64,000 bases of DNA from Saccharopolyspora hirsuta (GTDB lineage: Bacteria > Actinomycetota > Actinomycetes > Mycobacteriales > Pseudonocardiaceae), in assembly GCF_008630535.1 (NCBI RefSeq), contig NZ_VWPH01000012.1, positions 62,001 through 126,000 on the forward strand, in the 5' to 3' direction. Shown piece by piece: positions 44,908-56,585 of the stretch. Within the stretch, counting starts at the first letter, position 1, and each line of letters opens with the position of its first letter. The notes beneath the pieces were generated by a model. The model did no database searches. It was given only the letters and a program-made list of their open reading frames with translations, and had not been told where the DNA came from. A program made the position numbers and the translations under genes.

Positions 44908-45341
44908 TTGCCCGCCCCCGGACCTCTGCCGCGGAAGCTCTCGCCGTGCGGGCTGCTCCAGCCCCAGACCCCGCCGACGTGCGAGTGGTAGCGGCGGTAG
45001 GCGTGGTGGGCGTCCATCACGTGGATGACCGATCCCTGCTGGTGCGGCTTGACCACCACGGCGTCGCCGGAGTACCGCAGGTAGATGCCGGAGGAGTCGG
45101 TGTACTGCGACTGCGGCCGCCACTTCGAGCTGATCTGGAAGGCGACCGTCGTCGGCGGCAGCGGGCTGGTGTAGGCGCGGTTGTCGGAGTCGCCGGGCAG
45201 GTCCAGGTGCGCCGCCCGGGTGTAGTTGTTCGCGACGTAGCCGCGCGGGCCGGTGCCGGTGGAGAAGAGCGTCACCATGCCGACGATGAGCGCGAGGACC
45301 GCAGCGGCGCCTGCGATCGCGAACCAGAACTTGGGCTTCAC
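44904..45341 (-). CDS. DUF4247 family protein
   Basis: 145 residues with one N-terminal membrane span (about 6-28) and the DUF4247 features GSVIHVMDAHHAYRRYHSHV and GGVWGW, with IYLRYSGDAVVV before them. Probably membrane-anchored and extracellular. The role in the operon is unknown. GTG start. Confidence 0.82.
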   Translation of the reverse strand: MKPKFWFAIAGAAAVLALIVGMVTLFSTGTGPRGYVANNYTRAAHLDLPGDSDNRAYTSPLPPTTVAFQISSKWRPQSQYTDSSGIYLRYSGDAVVVKPHQQGSVIHVMDAHHAYRRYHSHVGGVWGWSSPHGESFRGRGPGAGK

Positions 45342-45344
45342 GGG

Positions 45345-45962
45345 TCAGCCCGCAGCCGGGTAGATGAGCACGTCGTAGCGGCTGAGCGCCTCGCCGGTGC
45401 TGGCCTCCCAGTCGGCGTCGCCGTAGGACTCGAAGCCCAGCAGCGCGCCGTCCGACGACTCGTAGTCGTGGTAGCGCACGCTGCCGCGCTCGGCCAGCCC
45501 GGTGGTGGCCTCGCTGCGGAACTCGGCGCTGCCGGACTCCTCGGAGTGGTAGGTCCGCCCGCCGAAGGTGATGGTCTTCGGGCCCGGCTCACCGGCGTCG
45601 GCCACCGGCGTCCACAGCGAGAGGATCAGGTCCGGGTCCTCCTCGACGGCCAGCCACACCTGGGTGCCCTTGGCGTCGTCGAGCAGGTGCTCCGACCAGG
45701 TCCAACCGCCCTCGGACAGGCGCAGGGTGCCGCGCACGGTGAACGACCGGCCGCGCACCTCCACGATGTCACCGGCCTTCAGCGCGCGCGGGTCGCCGCG
45801 CAGCGAGTCCTGGTCGCCGGTGTGGAACGGATCGGTGGGGCGCTGCGGCTCCGGCGGCTGCGATGCCGCCCGCTTGGCGCGCACTCCCATGATCACGGCG
45901 ACCACCGCGACGATGATCAGCACGATGACGACGACGATCAACGCCGTGACCAGACCGTTCAC
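45345..45962 (-). CDS. DUF4178 family protein
   Basis: 205 residues. One N-terminal span (about 5-28) and a beta-rich DUF4178 domain (LKAGDIVEVRGRSFTVRGTL, WTWSEHLLDDAKGTQVWLAV in part, and RYDVLIYPAAG at the end). It is the first gene of the operon DUF4178-DUF4247-Pro-rich-DUF350-speE, a linkage seen in other bacteria and suspected to serve polyamine-related membrane chemistry. Confidence 0.82.
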   Translation of the reverse strand: MNGLVTALIVVVIVLIIVAVVAVIMGVRAKRAASQPPEPQRPTDPFHTGDQDSLRGDPRALKAGDIVEVRGRSFTVRGTLRLSEGGWTWSEHLLDDAKGTQVWLAVEEDPDLILSLWTPVADAGEPGPKTITFGGRTYHSEESGSAEFRSEATTGLAERGSVRYHDYESSDGALLGFESYGDADWEASTGEALSRYDVLIYPAAG

Positions 45963-46090
45963 CCGTCAGCCCTTCCCTAGCGCGAGTGTCCGGCACAGAG
46001 GGTATTAGCGAGGGCCCAACCGGATGACACGAATCCCCCAAATCGTGACCAGCGTCCCCGGAACTGCTCTCGCACGGCCGAGATCCGTCC

Positions 46091-46363
46091 GCGATTTCAA
46101 TGAGCCTTTTTCATCCTGCCCGTGGACCGCAGCCGCGAAGGGCGACCGGCACCGGTCGGCAGGTGTCGCATGCGCCGCAGGCGCATAGCCCACCCTCGCA
46201 GCTTGCACCGCCGCGGGTTCTCAGCGTTCGCCTGGCGAGGACGGCCCTGACGCCGTGTATCGGACATACATCAGTCAGGGCCTCCGGAGTCCAGGCGGGC
46301 GCTGAGGTTCCGCCACCCGCACCGCCACGCAGAACGAGGTGGGAAAAGCCTCACTGAAATCGC
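46091..46363. repeat. Structured intergenic element, copy C
   Basis: 273 bp with the best terminal inverted repeats: left GCGATTTCAATGAGCCTTTT, right end complementary to GCGATTTCAGTGAGGCTTTT. Interior hairpins TGCGCCGCAGGCGCA and GGCCCTGAC/GTCAGGGCC match the other copies. It is the only copy without a neighbouring complete palindrome. No protein-coding frame is conserved with copies A and B. Confidence 0.87.
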
Positions 46364-46420
46364 GCACGAGCGAGGGGCACCCCTCGACCGGTCAGGCCGC
46401 GGGGTGCCCCTCGCTGCGGA

Positions 46421-48970
<2,550 letters not shown>

Positions 48971-49100
48971 ACTCCTCATCAGGGGGGCGTGGTCAAGTCT
49001 GGGGTTGATCGATCCGGTTGCGGTCATCGATGGTGACCGACCGGGTTCAATCAGTATCGCTGACGCTTCGCGATCCGTGTTGCGGACCAGTTGCTCGCAG

Positions 49101-50540
49101 CTAATCCGCGAGGGGCGTGCCCAGAGCCTCGAGGAACGACCGCGCCCAGCGGTCGACATCGTGCGTGAGCACTTGCCTACGCAGTGCGCGCATCCTACGG
49201 CGTCCTTCGGCCTCGTCGATGTCGAGGGCGGCGAGCAGCGCGTCCTTGACACCGTCGAGGTTGTGCGGGTTGACCAGGAACGAGCTCGTCAGCTCGGCCG
49301 CGGCCCCGGCGAACTCGCTGAGCACCAGCGCCCCGCCCAGGTCGTAGCGGCAGGCCACGTACTCCTTGCAGACCAGGTTCATGCCGTCGCGGACCGGCGT
49401 CACCACCATGACGTCGGCGGCGCAGTAGAAGGCGACCAGGTCCTTGCGGTCCACCGAGGTGTGCAGGTAGTGCACCGCGGGGTGGCCGACGCGGCCGAAC
49501 TCGCCGTTGATCCGGCCGACCTCGCGCTCGATGTCCTCGCGCATCTGCTTGTAGTGCTCGACGCGCTCCCGGCTGGGCGTGGCGATCTGGATCATCGTCA
49601 CGTCCTCGGCCTTGATCTGCCCCTCGGCCAGCAGCTCGTGCATCGCGTGCAGCCGCACGTCGATGCCCTTGGTGTAGTCGAGGCGGTCCACGCCGAGCAT
49701 GATCTTGCGCGGGTTGCCGAGCTCCGCGCGCAGCGTCTTGACCCGCTGCTGGATCTCCTTGGTGCGCGCCAGCCGGTCCAGCTCGGCGGAGGCGATGGAG
49801 ATCGGGAACGCGCCCACCCGCACCGTCCGGTCGCCGACCTGCACCACGCCCGGCCGCGAGCGCACCCCGACCTGGCCGCGGCTGGGTTCGAACCCGGCCA
49901 GCCGGCGGGCCAGCCACAGGAAGTTCTGCGCCCCGCCGGGCCGGTGGAAGCCGACCAGGTCGGCGCCCAGCAGGCCGCGCACGATCTCGGTCCGCCACGG
50001 CAGCTGCATGAACAGCTCGACCGGCGGGAACGGGATGTGCAGGAAGAACCCGATGCGCAGGTCGGGGCGCAGCTCCCGCAGCATCGCGGGCACCAGCTGC
50101 AGCTGGTAGTCCTGCACCCACACCGTCGCGCCCGGGGCGCTCACCTCGGCGGCGGCCTCCGCGAACCGCCGGTTGACCCGCTGGTAGGCGTGCCACCAGG
50201 AGCGGTCGAACACCGGCGGCACCACCACGTCGTGGTAGAGCGGCCACAGCGTGGCGTTGGAGAACCCCTCGTAGTACTCGGCGAACTCGGCGGCCGACAG
50301 CGGCACCGGGTACAGCTGCAGGCCGTCGTCGTCGAAGGGTTCGACCTCGATGTCGGCCACCCCTGGCCAGCCGACCCACGCCCCGCGCCGGGCCCGCAGG
50401 AACGGCTCCAGCGCGGTGACCAACCCGCCCGGGCTGTGCTTCCAGCGCTGGGTGCCGTCGTCGAGGCGCTCCAGATCGACCGGCAGCCGGTTGGCGACCA
50501 CGACGAAATCCGCTCGGTTGGGCGTGCTGCCCTTGCTCAC
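49101..50540 (-). CDS. otsA: Trehalose-6-phosphate synthase
   Basis: 479 residues, GT20 family. Seen motifs are VVVANRLPVD with HSPGGLVTAL, WVQDYQLQLVP, FFLHIPFPP, GVDRLDYTKGI and the nucleotide-sugar site PVRDGMNLVCKEYVAC. It makes trehalose-6-phosphate from a nucleotide-glucose and glucose-6-phosphate. The next gene carries OtsB. Confidence 0.95.
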   Translation of the reverse strand: MSKGSTPNRADFVVVANRLPVDLERLDDGTQRWKHSPGGLVTALEPFLRARRGAWVGWPGVADIEVEPFDDDGLQLYPVPLSAAEFAEYYEGFSNATLWPLYHDVVVPPVFDRSWWHAYQRVNRRFAEAAAEVSAPGATVWVQDYQLQLVPAMLRELRPDLRIGFFLHIPFPPVELFMQLPWRTEIVRGLLGADLVGFHRPGGAQNFLWLARRLAGFEPSRGQVGVRSRPGVVQVGDRTVRVGAFPISIASAELDRLARTKEIQQRVKTLRAELGNPRKIMLGVDRLDYTKGIDVRLHAMHELLAEGQIKAEDVTMIQIATPSRERVEHYKQMREDIEREVGRINGEFGRVGHPAVHYLHTSVDRKDLVAFYCAADVMVVTPVRDGMNLVCKEYVACRYDLGGALVLSEFAGAAAELTSSFLVNPHNLDGVKDALLAALDIDEAEGRRRMRALRRQVLTHDVDRWARSFLEALGTPLAD

Positions 50541-50661
50541 CGGTGTTCCTCCCGCCGTCTCAACGACCTGTCGCGAGGCTAGCCAATCCCGCCGGGCGCG
50601 GCGTGCTGCGTGCGGGTCAACCCGCCCGGCACGCCCCGCGCCCCTTCCGGACCAGAGAAGA

Positions 50662-52182
50662 TCAGTCCAACCGCCGCTTGGTGGGCCGCAGCGGCCCGGA
50701 CAGCCGGGGCCCGGAGATGCGGCGCTCCAACCTACCGAGCCTGGTGCGCACCGGCTGGGCGAGGTACTCGCCGAGCACGACGCCCGCGCCGAGCGCGAGA
50801 CCGATGGCCGCGGCCAGCATCAGCGTGGTCGCCCCGCTCGGGCTGCCGAGCACGGACAGCTCGTACAGGCCGCGGTAGGTCGCCAGACCGGGCAGCAGCG
50901 GCGCGACGCCGGACACCGCGATCACCAGCGACGGGATCCGCAGGCGGCGGGCGATGATCCCGCCGACGAAACCGACCACGGTGGTCGCCACCGCCCCGGC
51001 CAGCACGGTGTGCACGTCGGCCAGCATCAGCACCGCGTGCATCCCGGCGGCGACGGCACCGCCGATCCCGGCCACCAGCAGCGGCCGCGGCGGCGCGTAG
51101 CTGGCCAGCGCGAAGCACGCCGAGGTGGACGCGCCCGCGAGCACCTGCAGGGACAGCGACAGCGCCGGGGCGAGGACTTGCGCGCGCCCGATGTCGGTGG
51201 CGTCGAGCCCGGCCATGGTGTCGCCGCCGATGCGCACGCCGATGTAGAGCGACAGCACGACACCGGCGATCAGCCCGGCCGACATCAGCGCGAGCTCGGC
51301 CATCCGACCGGCGGCGGTGACGTTGTAGCCGGTGATGGCGTCCTGCATCGAGCCGACCACGGTCATCCCGGACAGCAGCACGATGATGCTCGCGGCCACC
51401 GCGAGCTGCGGGTTGTCCAGCCAGCCGAGGGCGTAGAAGGTCACCGCGATGCTGGTGGCGACGGCACCGCCGACGGCCTGCTGGAAGAAGAACGGCAGGG
51501 CCCGCTTGTTCAGCAGCCGCCCGATGCGGTCCACCAGCGCGGTCGCGGCGGCAGCGGTCACCGGCAGCATGACGCCGCCGCCACCGCCGCCGAGCAGCAC
51601 GGCCAGCGAGGCGGCCATGCCCGCCCAGGCCACGGTGGCCACCCAGCGCGGGAACGGGTGCGGCGCGGTGGTGATCCGGTCGAGCTCGGCGTAGGCCTCG
51701 GCGGCGGAGAGCTCGTTGGCGGTGATCCGGCGCAGCAGGTCCTCGACGTCGGCGAGCCGGGTGTAGTCGATGGAGCGGTTGCGGACCACCCGCAGCGAGG
51801 TGATCGGCGGGAGCTCGGTCCCCCGGTAGCAGGAGACGGTGATCGACGTGTAGATCACGTCGACCTCGCAGTGCGGCAGACCGTAGGCGTTGACGACGGC
51901 GATGATCGTCGCGGTGACGTCGGAGGCACCGGCGCCGCTGGCCATCTGCACCTCACCGATGCGCAGGCCGAGGTCGAGCACGAGGTGGACGGTGGACTCG
52001 TCGGGCAGGGCAGGCCCGAAGACGACGTTGCGAGCCCCCGGCGGGATGGTGGCCTCCGGGTCGCGCCGCCGCAGCACACCCCGGGCGCGCTGCGTGATTC
52101 CCAATGCTGCTCTTCCCTCCTGCCGCCCCACCTTGCGGGCGGTCCGCCGTGCCTGATCTTCCCCTCGGGCATCGCCTGTCAT
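50662..52182 (-). CDS. thrE: Threonine/serine exporter, ThrE family
   Basis: 506 residues. An N-terminal cytosolic domain (about 40-160) precedes ten predicted spans; the ThrE core has VRNRSIDYTRL and SMQDAITGYNVTAAGRM, and the C-terminal half IARRLRIPSLVIAVSGVAPLLPGL. Thr/Ser efflux with proton exchange is known for this family in Corynebacterium, where thrE is also near otsA. The ATG at 52182 has a weak ribosome site; a TTG further in (before GITQRARG) follows GGAGG and is an alternative. Confidence 0.88.
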   Translation of the reverse strand: MTGDARGEDQARRTARKVGRQEGRAALGITQRARGVLRRRDPEATIPPGARNVVFGPALPDESTVHLVLDLGLRIGEVQMASGAGASDVTATIIAVVNAYGLPHCEVDVIYTSITVSCYRGTELPPITSLRVVRNRSIDYTRLADVEDLLRRITANELSAAEAYAELDRITTAPHPFPRWVATVAWAGMAASLAVLLGGGGGGVMLPVTAAAATALVDRIGRLLNKRALPFFFQQAVGGAVATSIAVTFYALGWLDNPQLAVAASIIVLLSGMTVVGSMQDAITGYNVTAAGRMAELALMSAGLIAGVVLSLYIGVRIGGDTMAGLDATDIGRAQVLAPALSLSLQVLAGASTSACFALASYAPPRPLLVAGIGGAVAAGMHAVLMLADVHTVLAGAVATTVVGFVGGIIARRLRIPSLVIAVSGVAPLLPGLATYRGLYELSVLGSPSGATTLMLAAAIGLALGAGVVLGEYLAQPVRTRLGRLERRISGPRLSGPLRPTKRRLD

Positions 52183-52336
52183 GAGCCGACCGTTGCACCT
52201 GAATTCCGTGGCGTCCATCACTACCGCGCCGCCCGCCCCGCCAGCACCGGAGGACGTCCCCCGCCCGCAGTGGCCCAGCCGCTTCCCAACCGGAGGGGAT
52301 CGACGCTTACGATGTCCCCGCACGACGGATGTGCAC

Positions 52337-52412
52337 GCCGCTGTAGCTCAGTTGGTAGAGCGCCCGCCTTGTAAGCGGACGGTCAGGGGTTCGAGTCCCC
52401 TCAGCGGCTCCA
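52337..52412 (+). tRNA. tRNA-Thr (anticodon UGU)
   Basis: 76 nt folding as a full cloverleaf: acceptor GCCGCTG/CAGCGGC, D-arm GCTC/GAGC, anticodon loop CTTGTAA giving UGU, T-arm GGGG-TTCGAGT-CCCC, discriminator T and encoded CCA. It reads ACA codons. Its 3' end is the probable integration site of the element that follows. Confidence 0.97.
52386..52412. other. Predicted attachment site (attL or attR) in the tRNA-Thr 3' half
   Basis: The integrase gene ends 53 bp from this tRNA, the standard arrangement for AICEs that use a tRNA 3' end as attB. The T-arm and acceptor stem from 52386 to CCA at 52412 would be duplicated at the other end of the element, beyond the window. The exact core cannot be fixed from one end. 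Confidence 0.55.
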
Positions 52413-52426
52413 AAGGTACCAGCGAA

Positions 52427-52459
52427 AACGCGCCTGGCCCGCTGTAGACCAGGCGCGTT
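52427..52459. terminator. Bidirectional hairpin between tRNA-Thr and integrase
   Basis: AACGCGCCTGG (52427-52437) pairs perfectly with CCAGGCGCGTT (52449-52459). It is preceded by GAAA and followed by CCGTCTCACTTTCC. It lies between the tRNA and the convergent integrase gene and would stop both transcripts. Confidence 0.8.
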
Positions 52460-52464
52460 CCGTC

Positions 52465-53823
52465 TCACTTTCCGTCTCGGTTGACGTTCCAGAAGTACCC
52501 GTTCAGCTGCTCTGCGACGTCACGGCGGAGCTCCTTGGTGACGTGCATGTACCGCTTCCGCATGGCCTCCGTCGACCAGCCCATCAGCTCCATGACGAGC
52601 CGGGGGTCCACACCCAGCAGCAGGAGCACCGTCGCCGCGGTGTGGCGTGCGTCGTGCAGACGAGCGTCCCGAACACCGGCTTCGGCGAGGATCTCCTTCC
52701 ACTCAGCCCAGTCGCGCCGAGGGTCGAGCGGTCTGCCGTTGGGCTGAGTGAAGATCCAGCCACCCTCCTCCCACTCTGTTCCGGCGACCTCCCGCTCGTG
52801 CTGCTGCACCTGCTCGTGCCGCATGAGCAGATCGAAGATCGCGTCCGGGAAAACGAACCCCCGGCGTCCGGCCTTCGACTTCACCTCGACTTCACGGAGT
52901 CCCCCACCGTGCCGTTGCGGGCAACTGCTGGCGTGCCTGGTGCAGTTCGGCGGGCAGGGCCGCGGGTGGCCCTTCTCGTTGCGCACGCAATTCTTCCGGT
53001 TTCGGTGCCGCTTGCAGTTCTCCGCACATGCGGTCCGGTGGAATCGCGCGCCGCAGGCATGCGGGTCGTCGCAGCCGTGCTGCCAGGCCTGCCGCTGAAG
53101 CGCCCTCCGAACGCGATAGAACTGGTCCTCCCGGTTGAGTCGTTCCCATTTGAATGCCAGCGTTTCACCCTGGCGGGAACCCAGCGCGAGCGCAATCACG
53201 TACCGGACGCCGTTCCGCCGCTTAAGCGCAGCCGTGATGATCCGCTGAGCTTCCTCCCGGGTAAACGGCTCGATCTCCTCTTCTTCAACCTTCGGCGCTT
53301 TCACGAACTGAAACGGATTCCCGTCGAGGCGCTGACGTCGGAAATACTCATTGAAGGCCGTACGAAGGGTGCGATGCACTTGGTGCGCAGTGGCCGCACT
53401 GGCCCCGGATTCCTGCATGCCGACGTAGAGCTTCTCGAAGTGCTCCGGTTGAATGCGCTCCATCCAGTGAGCACCAATACGCGGAATCGCGTGGTGGTAG
53501 ATCGCGGTGCGATAGCCCTGGAGCGTCTTGTACCGAACGGACAGAGCCGCGATTTTCTCCACCCAATGCGTGAGCCATTCGTCGACTTTCCAGCCGCGCC
53601 CCGGCTTGCGAACGTTCCCGCTGTCGCGATCTCTTTCGAGCTTGCGGACCTTCTCGGTGACTTCGGCCTCGGTCTTGGCCTGCACGTGGCGGCGGTCGGG
53701 CTTGCCGTCGTCACGGATTCCCATCGTGACACGGCCATGCCAGTAGCCGTCGGTCTTGCTGAAGTAAATGCTGCTGGCTCGATTAGGCGCTCGGGTGCCT
53801 TCTGGGCGGCGTTTGCGCGTCAT
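52465..53823 (-). CDS. int: Tyrosine site-specific integrase of the AICE
   Basis: 452 residues. Catalytic residues are Arg217 (GSRQGE), His390-x-x-Arg393 (HDARH), Trp416 (MGWST) and nucleophile Tyr425 (KRYMHV). The N-terminal arm-binding part has the AP2-like YWHGRVTMG. Between Arg217 and His390 sits an insert with eight cysteines (251, 257, 266, 270, 279, 290, 294, 301) and many His, probably a zinc-binding module, seen in some AICE integrases. Its position beside tRNA-Thr gives the integration target. Confidence 0.94.
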   Translation of the reverse strand: MTRKRRPEGTRAPNRASSIYFSKTDGYWHGRVTMGIRDDGKPDRRHVQAKTEAEVTEKVRKLERDRDSGNVRKPGRGWKVDEWLTHWVEKIAALSVRYKTLQGYRTAIYHHAIPRIGAHWMERIQPEHFEKLYVGMQESGASAATAHQVHRTLRTAFNEYFRRQRLDGNPFQFVKAPKVEEEEIEPFTREEAQRIITAALKRRNGVRYVIALALGSRQGETLAFKWERLNREDQFYRVRRALQRQAWQHGCDDPHACGARFHRTACAENCKRHRNRKNCVRNEKGHPRPCPPNCTRHASSCPQRHGGGLREVEVKSKAGRRGFVFPDAIFDLLMRHEQVQQHEREVAGTEWEEGGWIFTQPNGRPLDPRRDWAEWKEILAEAGVRDARLHDARHTAATVLLLLGVDPRLVMELMGWSTEAMRKRYMHVTKELRRDVAEQLNGYFWNVNRDGK

Positions 53824-53850
53824 TCTCGTTCTCCTTAATTCGGGGCTTCG

Positions 53851-54057
53851 TCAGGCAGCCTGCCGCTCAGACATTCGACGAACGTAGGATTGGAGGGACT
53901 CTGCCGGAATACGACGGGCATTGCCGATCCGGACGGAAGAAATTGCACCTTCCCTGAGCAGCCGGAAGATCGTGGTTCGACTGAGAGAAAGCCGACGACC
54001 GGCTTCCTCGACGGTGAGCAACAGGCGCGGCTGATCGACGTGCTGCATATCGGGCAT
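53851..54057 (-). CDS. xis: Excisionase / MerR-like helix-turn-helix protein
   Basis: 68 residues. The DNA-binding helix pattern LLTVEEAGRRLSLSRTTIFR and the wing ISSVRIGNARRIP match small AICE excisionases. It lies 27 bp before int. Start 54057 follows AAGGAGAACGC; the upstream GTG/ATG frame has no site. Confidence 0.88.
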   Translation of the reverse strand: MPDMQHVDQPRLLLTVEEAGRRLSLSRTTIFRLLREGAISSVRIGNARRIPAESLQSYVRRMSERQAA

Positions 54058-54128
54058 TGCGTTCTCCTTCAACGCCGGGGACACAGCCAGCAGCGGGTGT
54101 CCCCGATTTGAATCAGTGTTTTCCCTGT

Positions 54129-55187
54129 TCAGGCGAGGTCTGGGGACAGCGGGGACAGCGGGGACACGTCCTGCCCGGTCGCGTCCCTGGGTTCCTCAGC
54201 GGTGGCCGGGAGGCGGTATCGGCCACCGGCGCTGTGCAGGTGGCCTTCCTTCGCGAGGCGCTGGCAGGTCTTCTTGACGTTCTCGTGCGGCAGCCCGGTC
54301 GCCTCGGCGATGGCTTTCGGTCCCTGGCCGGGGTTTTCACGCACGTGCCGCAGGATCACGGCGCTGGTGTCGTGCATGGTGTGGTCGCTGGCGGGGCCGT
54401 CGAGGAGCTGCCAGGCTCCGGATCCGGCATGGAAGGCCAGGGCGTATTCGGCTTCATCGACGTCGCGGCCGGTGACGTTGAGGACGCCATCGGCCTGGTT
54501 GCGTCCGCGTTTGAGCACGAGCACGGCATCGGCGGCACCGGCGATGCCGTTGGTGCCGGAGACCTCGGCGAGGAAGTCCTCGCTGCCCATCTTGCGGACG
54601 TGGTGGACCAGGACCATCGCGATGCCGTAGTCGTCGGCGATGCGCTTCGCGCGGGAGACCGCGGCGTAGTCGGCGTCGTAGGCCGACATCCCCTGGGGTG
54701 CGGTGCCGCGGATCTTGGCGAAGACGTCGAGCACGACCATCCGCGCTCCGGGATGGGCGTCCAGCCACCCGGCGATGGCCTGGTCGCCCCCAGCCGGGAG
54801 GGTCGGGCAGGTGGTGGCCAGGGTCAGGTCGGGCGGCGCGGGCTGGTTGCCCAGCAGCTTGCCCATGCGGGTCTTCAACCGGCGCGGGGTGTCCTCCAAG
54901 GCGAGGTAGAGCACCGGGCCGGGCTCGACGTCGATCATGTCGAACGCCCGCCCGCCCCCGGCGACGGCGAGGGCGAGCCCGAGCGACATCCAGGACTTGC
55001 CGACCTTCGGCGGCCCGGCGAGCACGTTGACGCCTTCGGCGATCACGCCGGGCACCGCCCACGTGGGGTCGGGAAACTCGGCGGCCATGAGCGCGTCAGC
55101 CGTCCAGGCGTGGGCTGCGAGCGCTTCGGAGGGGTGGCGCTGGAGCGGGTGGACGTTGTCCGGCTCCGCGGGCTGCGGGGTGCTCAC
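54129..55187 (-). CDS. RepA-like AAA ATPase with winged-helix C-terminus
   Basis: 352 residues. Walker A GPPKVGKS (58-65), Walker B VVLDVF (151-156), then VLVHHVRK, as in the AAA_25/RepA hexameric helicase family. The C-terminal 70 residues form a winged helix (about 285-335). With the adjacent primase-polymerase it probably drives rolling-circle or theta replication of the excised element. GTG start overlaps the previous stop (GTGA). Confidence 0.85.
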   Translation of the reverse strand: MSTPQPAEPDNVHPLQRHPSEALAAHAWTADALMAAEFPDPTWAVPGVIAEGVNVLAGPPKVGKSWMSLGLALAVAGGGRAFDMIDVEPGPVLYLALEDTPRRLKTRMGKLLGNQPAPPDLTLATTCPTLPAGGDQAIAGWLDAHPGARMVVLDVFAKIRGTAPQGMSAYDADYAAVSRAKRIADDYGIAMVLVHHVRKMGSEDFLAEVSGTNGIAGAADAVLVLKRGRNQADGVLNVTGRDVDEAEYALAFHAGSGAWQLLDGPASDHTMHDTSAVILRHVRENPGQGPKAIAEATGLPHENVKKTCQRLAKEGHLHSAGGRYRLPATAEEPRDATGQDVSPLSPLSPDLA

Positions 55188-56131
55188 GCGGCGACCTTTC
55201 GGGGGCGGGCCGCCCCGGCGCGGAATCCGGAGGCGATGGTCTTGTGGGCTTGGGTCCAGCTGTAGGCACCGTCGGCGATGTGCTGGCGGGCGGCGGCCAG
55301 CAGGGTGTTGGTGACGTCCTGCTCGTCGAGCGCGCCCCCGGCCACGAGCTGCCCGAGCGCGGTGGCGGCGCAGTACAGGGAGAAGTTGCGCTGCCCGCTG
55401 GCGGCGGTCTCGACGCGCTGAACCTCGGCGGCGATGGCGGCGTCGAGGTAGCGGGCCCGGCGACCCTGCCCGGTGGCGACCGGGGTGGGCCGCCGGGGCG
55501 GCAGCTCGGCGGGGCGCAGCCGCTCGACCAGCCAGCCGGGCAGCGGCGCGGGCGGGGTGTCGTCGGTGATCTCGTAGCGGTGACCGCCGCGGATCGAGCC
55601 GGGGGCAATGACGTAGCCGCCGTGCGCGCGGGTGTCGATGCCCCACCCGAGCCCGCGGCCGGTCTCGCCCTGGGTGTTGCGCAGCTGCACGCCGGGCGGG
55701 GCAGTGAAGTACAGGTGCGTGCCACCGGAGTGCGTGGTGACGGTGAAAGTCGCCAGCGGCGGTTCCTGCCCGGCCTCGGCGCACAGCAGCAGGAACACCG
55801 CCATGCCGTTGGTCGCGCCCAGCTCCCGCCACCGGGCCGGGACGGGCTTGTCCGGCTTGGCGACGTCGAGATCGACCACGACCAGCCCAGCCGGGCCGGT
55901 GGCCAGCCCGATGTTGTAGTCGGCGTGGCCCCAGCACATCCGAATCCGGGCCGGGTCGGTGGTGGCGCGCTGCTCCCACCCCAGGTGCCCACCTGCGCAC
56001 ACCCCGCTACGCGGGCAGCGGTCCGCGGAATGCAGGGCGGGGAACCTCCCACCCGGCGCGACCGGGAACACCGGCCACCCGCGCCCGGCCACGTCGAGCG
56101 CGGCCTTCAGCAACGTCGTCGCAGTCGGCAC
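55184..56131 (-). CDS. Bifunctional DNA primase/polymerase (Prim-Pol)
   Basis: 315 residues. The archaeo-eukaryotic primase core shows VVVDLDV (Asp87, Asp89), THSGGTHLYF (His134, His139) and GGYVIAPGS. Cys39, Cys45 and Cys66 may bind zinc. The family supplies primers for plasmid and AICE replication. GTG 56131 follows GGGAGG; the long upstream frame overlaps ssb and is not used. Confidence 0.88.
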   Translation of the reverse strand: MPTATTLLKAALDVAGRGWPVFPVAPGGRFPALHSADRCPRSGVCAGGHLGWEQRATTDPARIRMCWGHADYNIGLATGPAGLVVVDLDVAKPDKPVPARWRELGATNGMAVFLLLCAEAGQEPPLATFTVTTHSGGTHLYFTAPPGVQLRNTQGETGRGLGWGIDTRAHGGYVIAPGSIRGGHRYEITDDTPPAPLPGWLVERLRPAELPPRRPTPVATGQGRRARYLDAAIAAEVQRVETAASGQRNFSLYCAATALGQLVAGGALDEQDVTNTLLAAARQHIADGAYSWTQAHKTIASGFRAGAARPRKVAA

Positions 56132-56208
56132 GACAACCTCCCAACACCAGCAAGGACAAAAAGGGGGCGGGGCTCGGCCCGGAGAGCGCCGGGCCGAGCC
56201 GGATCGGG

Positions 56209-56550
56209 TCAGAACGGGGGCTCCTCGACGAACCCACCGCCCCCGCCAGCCGGGGCGGCTGTGGGCGCAGCCGAACCCCACGGGTCCGGCTGCCCAGCCG
56301 GGGCCGCCGACGCACCGGAGGTTCGGGTGGCCTTGGTGATGGTCTCGGCGACGTTCTCGGCGGCCTGACGCCAAATCGAGCAGCGCAGGAACGTGGCCCC
56401 GGCGTCGACCCACTCGCCCTTCTCGCGGTCGAAGCGGCGGTCGTTGGCCGCGACGGTGAAGTTCGCGACCGCCGCGCCGGAGTTGGTGTACCGGATCTCG
56501 GGGTCAGCGACCACGGTTCCGGCGATGGTGATTTCGGGCAGTCCAGCCAT
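56209..56550 (-). CDS. ssb: Single-stranded DNA-binding protein with shortened OB fold
   Basis: 113 residues. The first half is ordinary SSB (ITIAGTVVADPEIRYTNSG, FLRCSIWRQAAENVAE). The expected continuation of the OB fold (a VTGRL-type strand and the segment up to EVDE..GPSL) is missing; the sequence passes from TITKATRTSG straight into the Gly/Pro linker and acidic tip FVEEPPF. It may be a deletion derivative or a specialised short form. Confidence 0.85.
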   Translation of the reverse strand: MAGLPEITIAGTVVADPEIRYTNSGAAVANFTVAANDRRFDREKGEWVDAGATFLRCSIWRQAAENVAETITKATRTSGASAAPAGQPDPWGSAAPTAAPAGGGGGFVEEPPF

Positions 56551-56585
56551 GACGTGTCCTTCCTGGAGTGGCTACGTGGTTGGGG

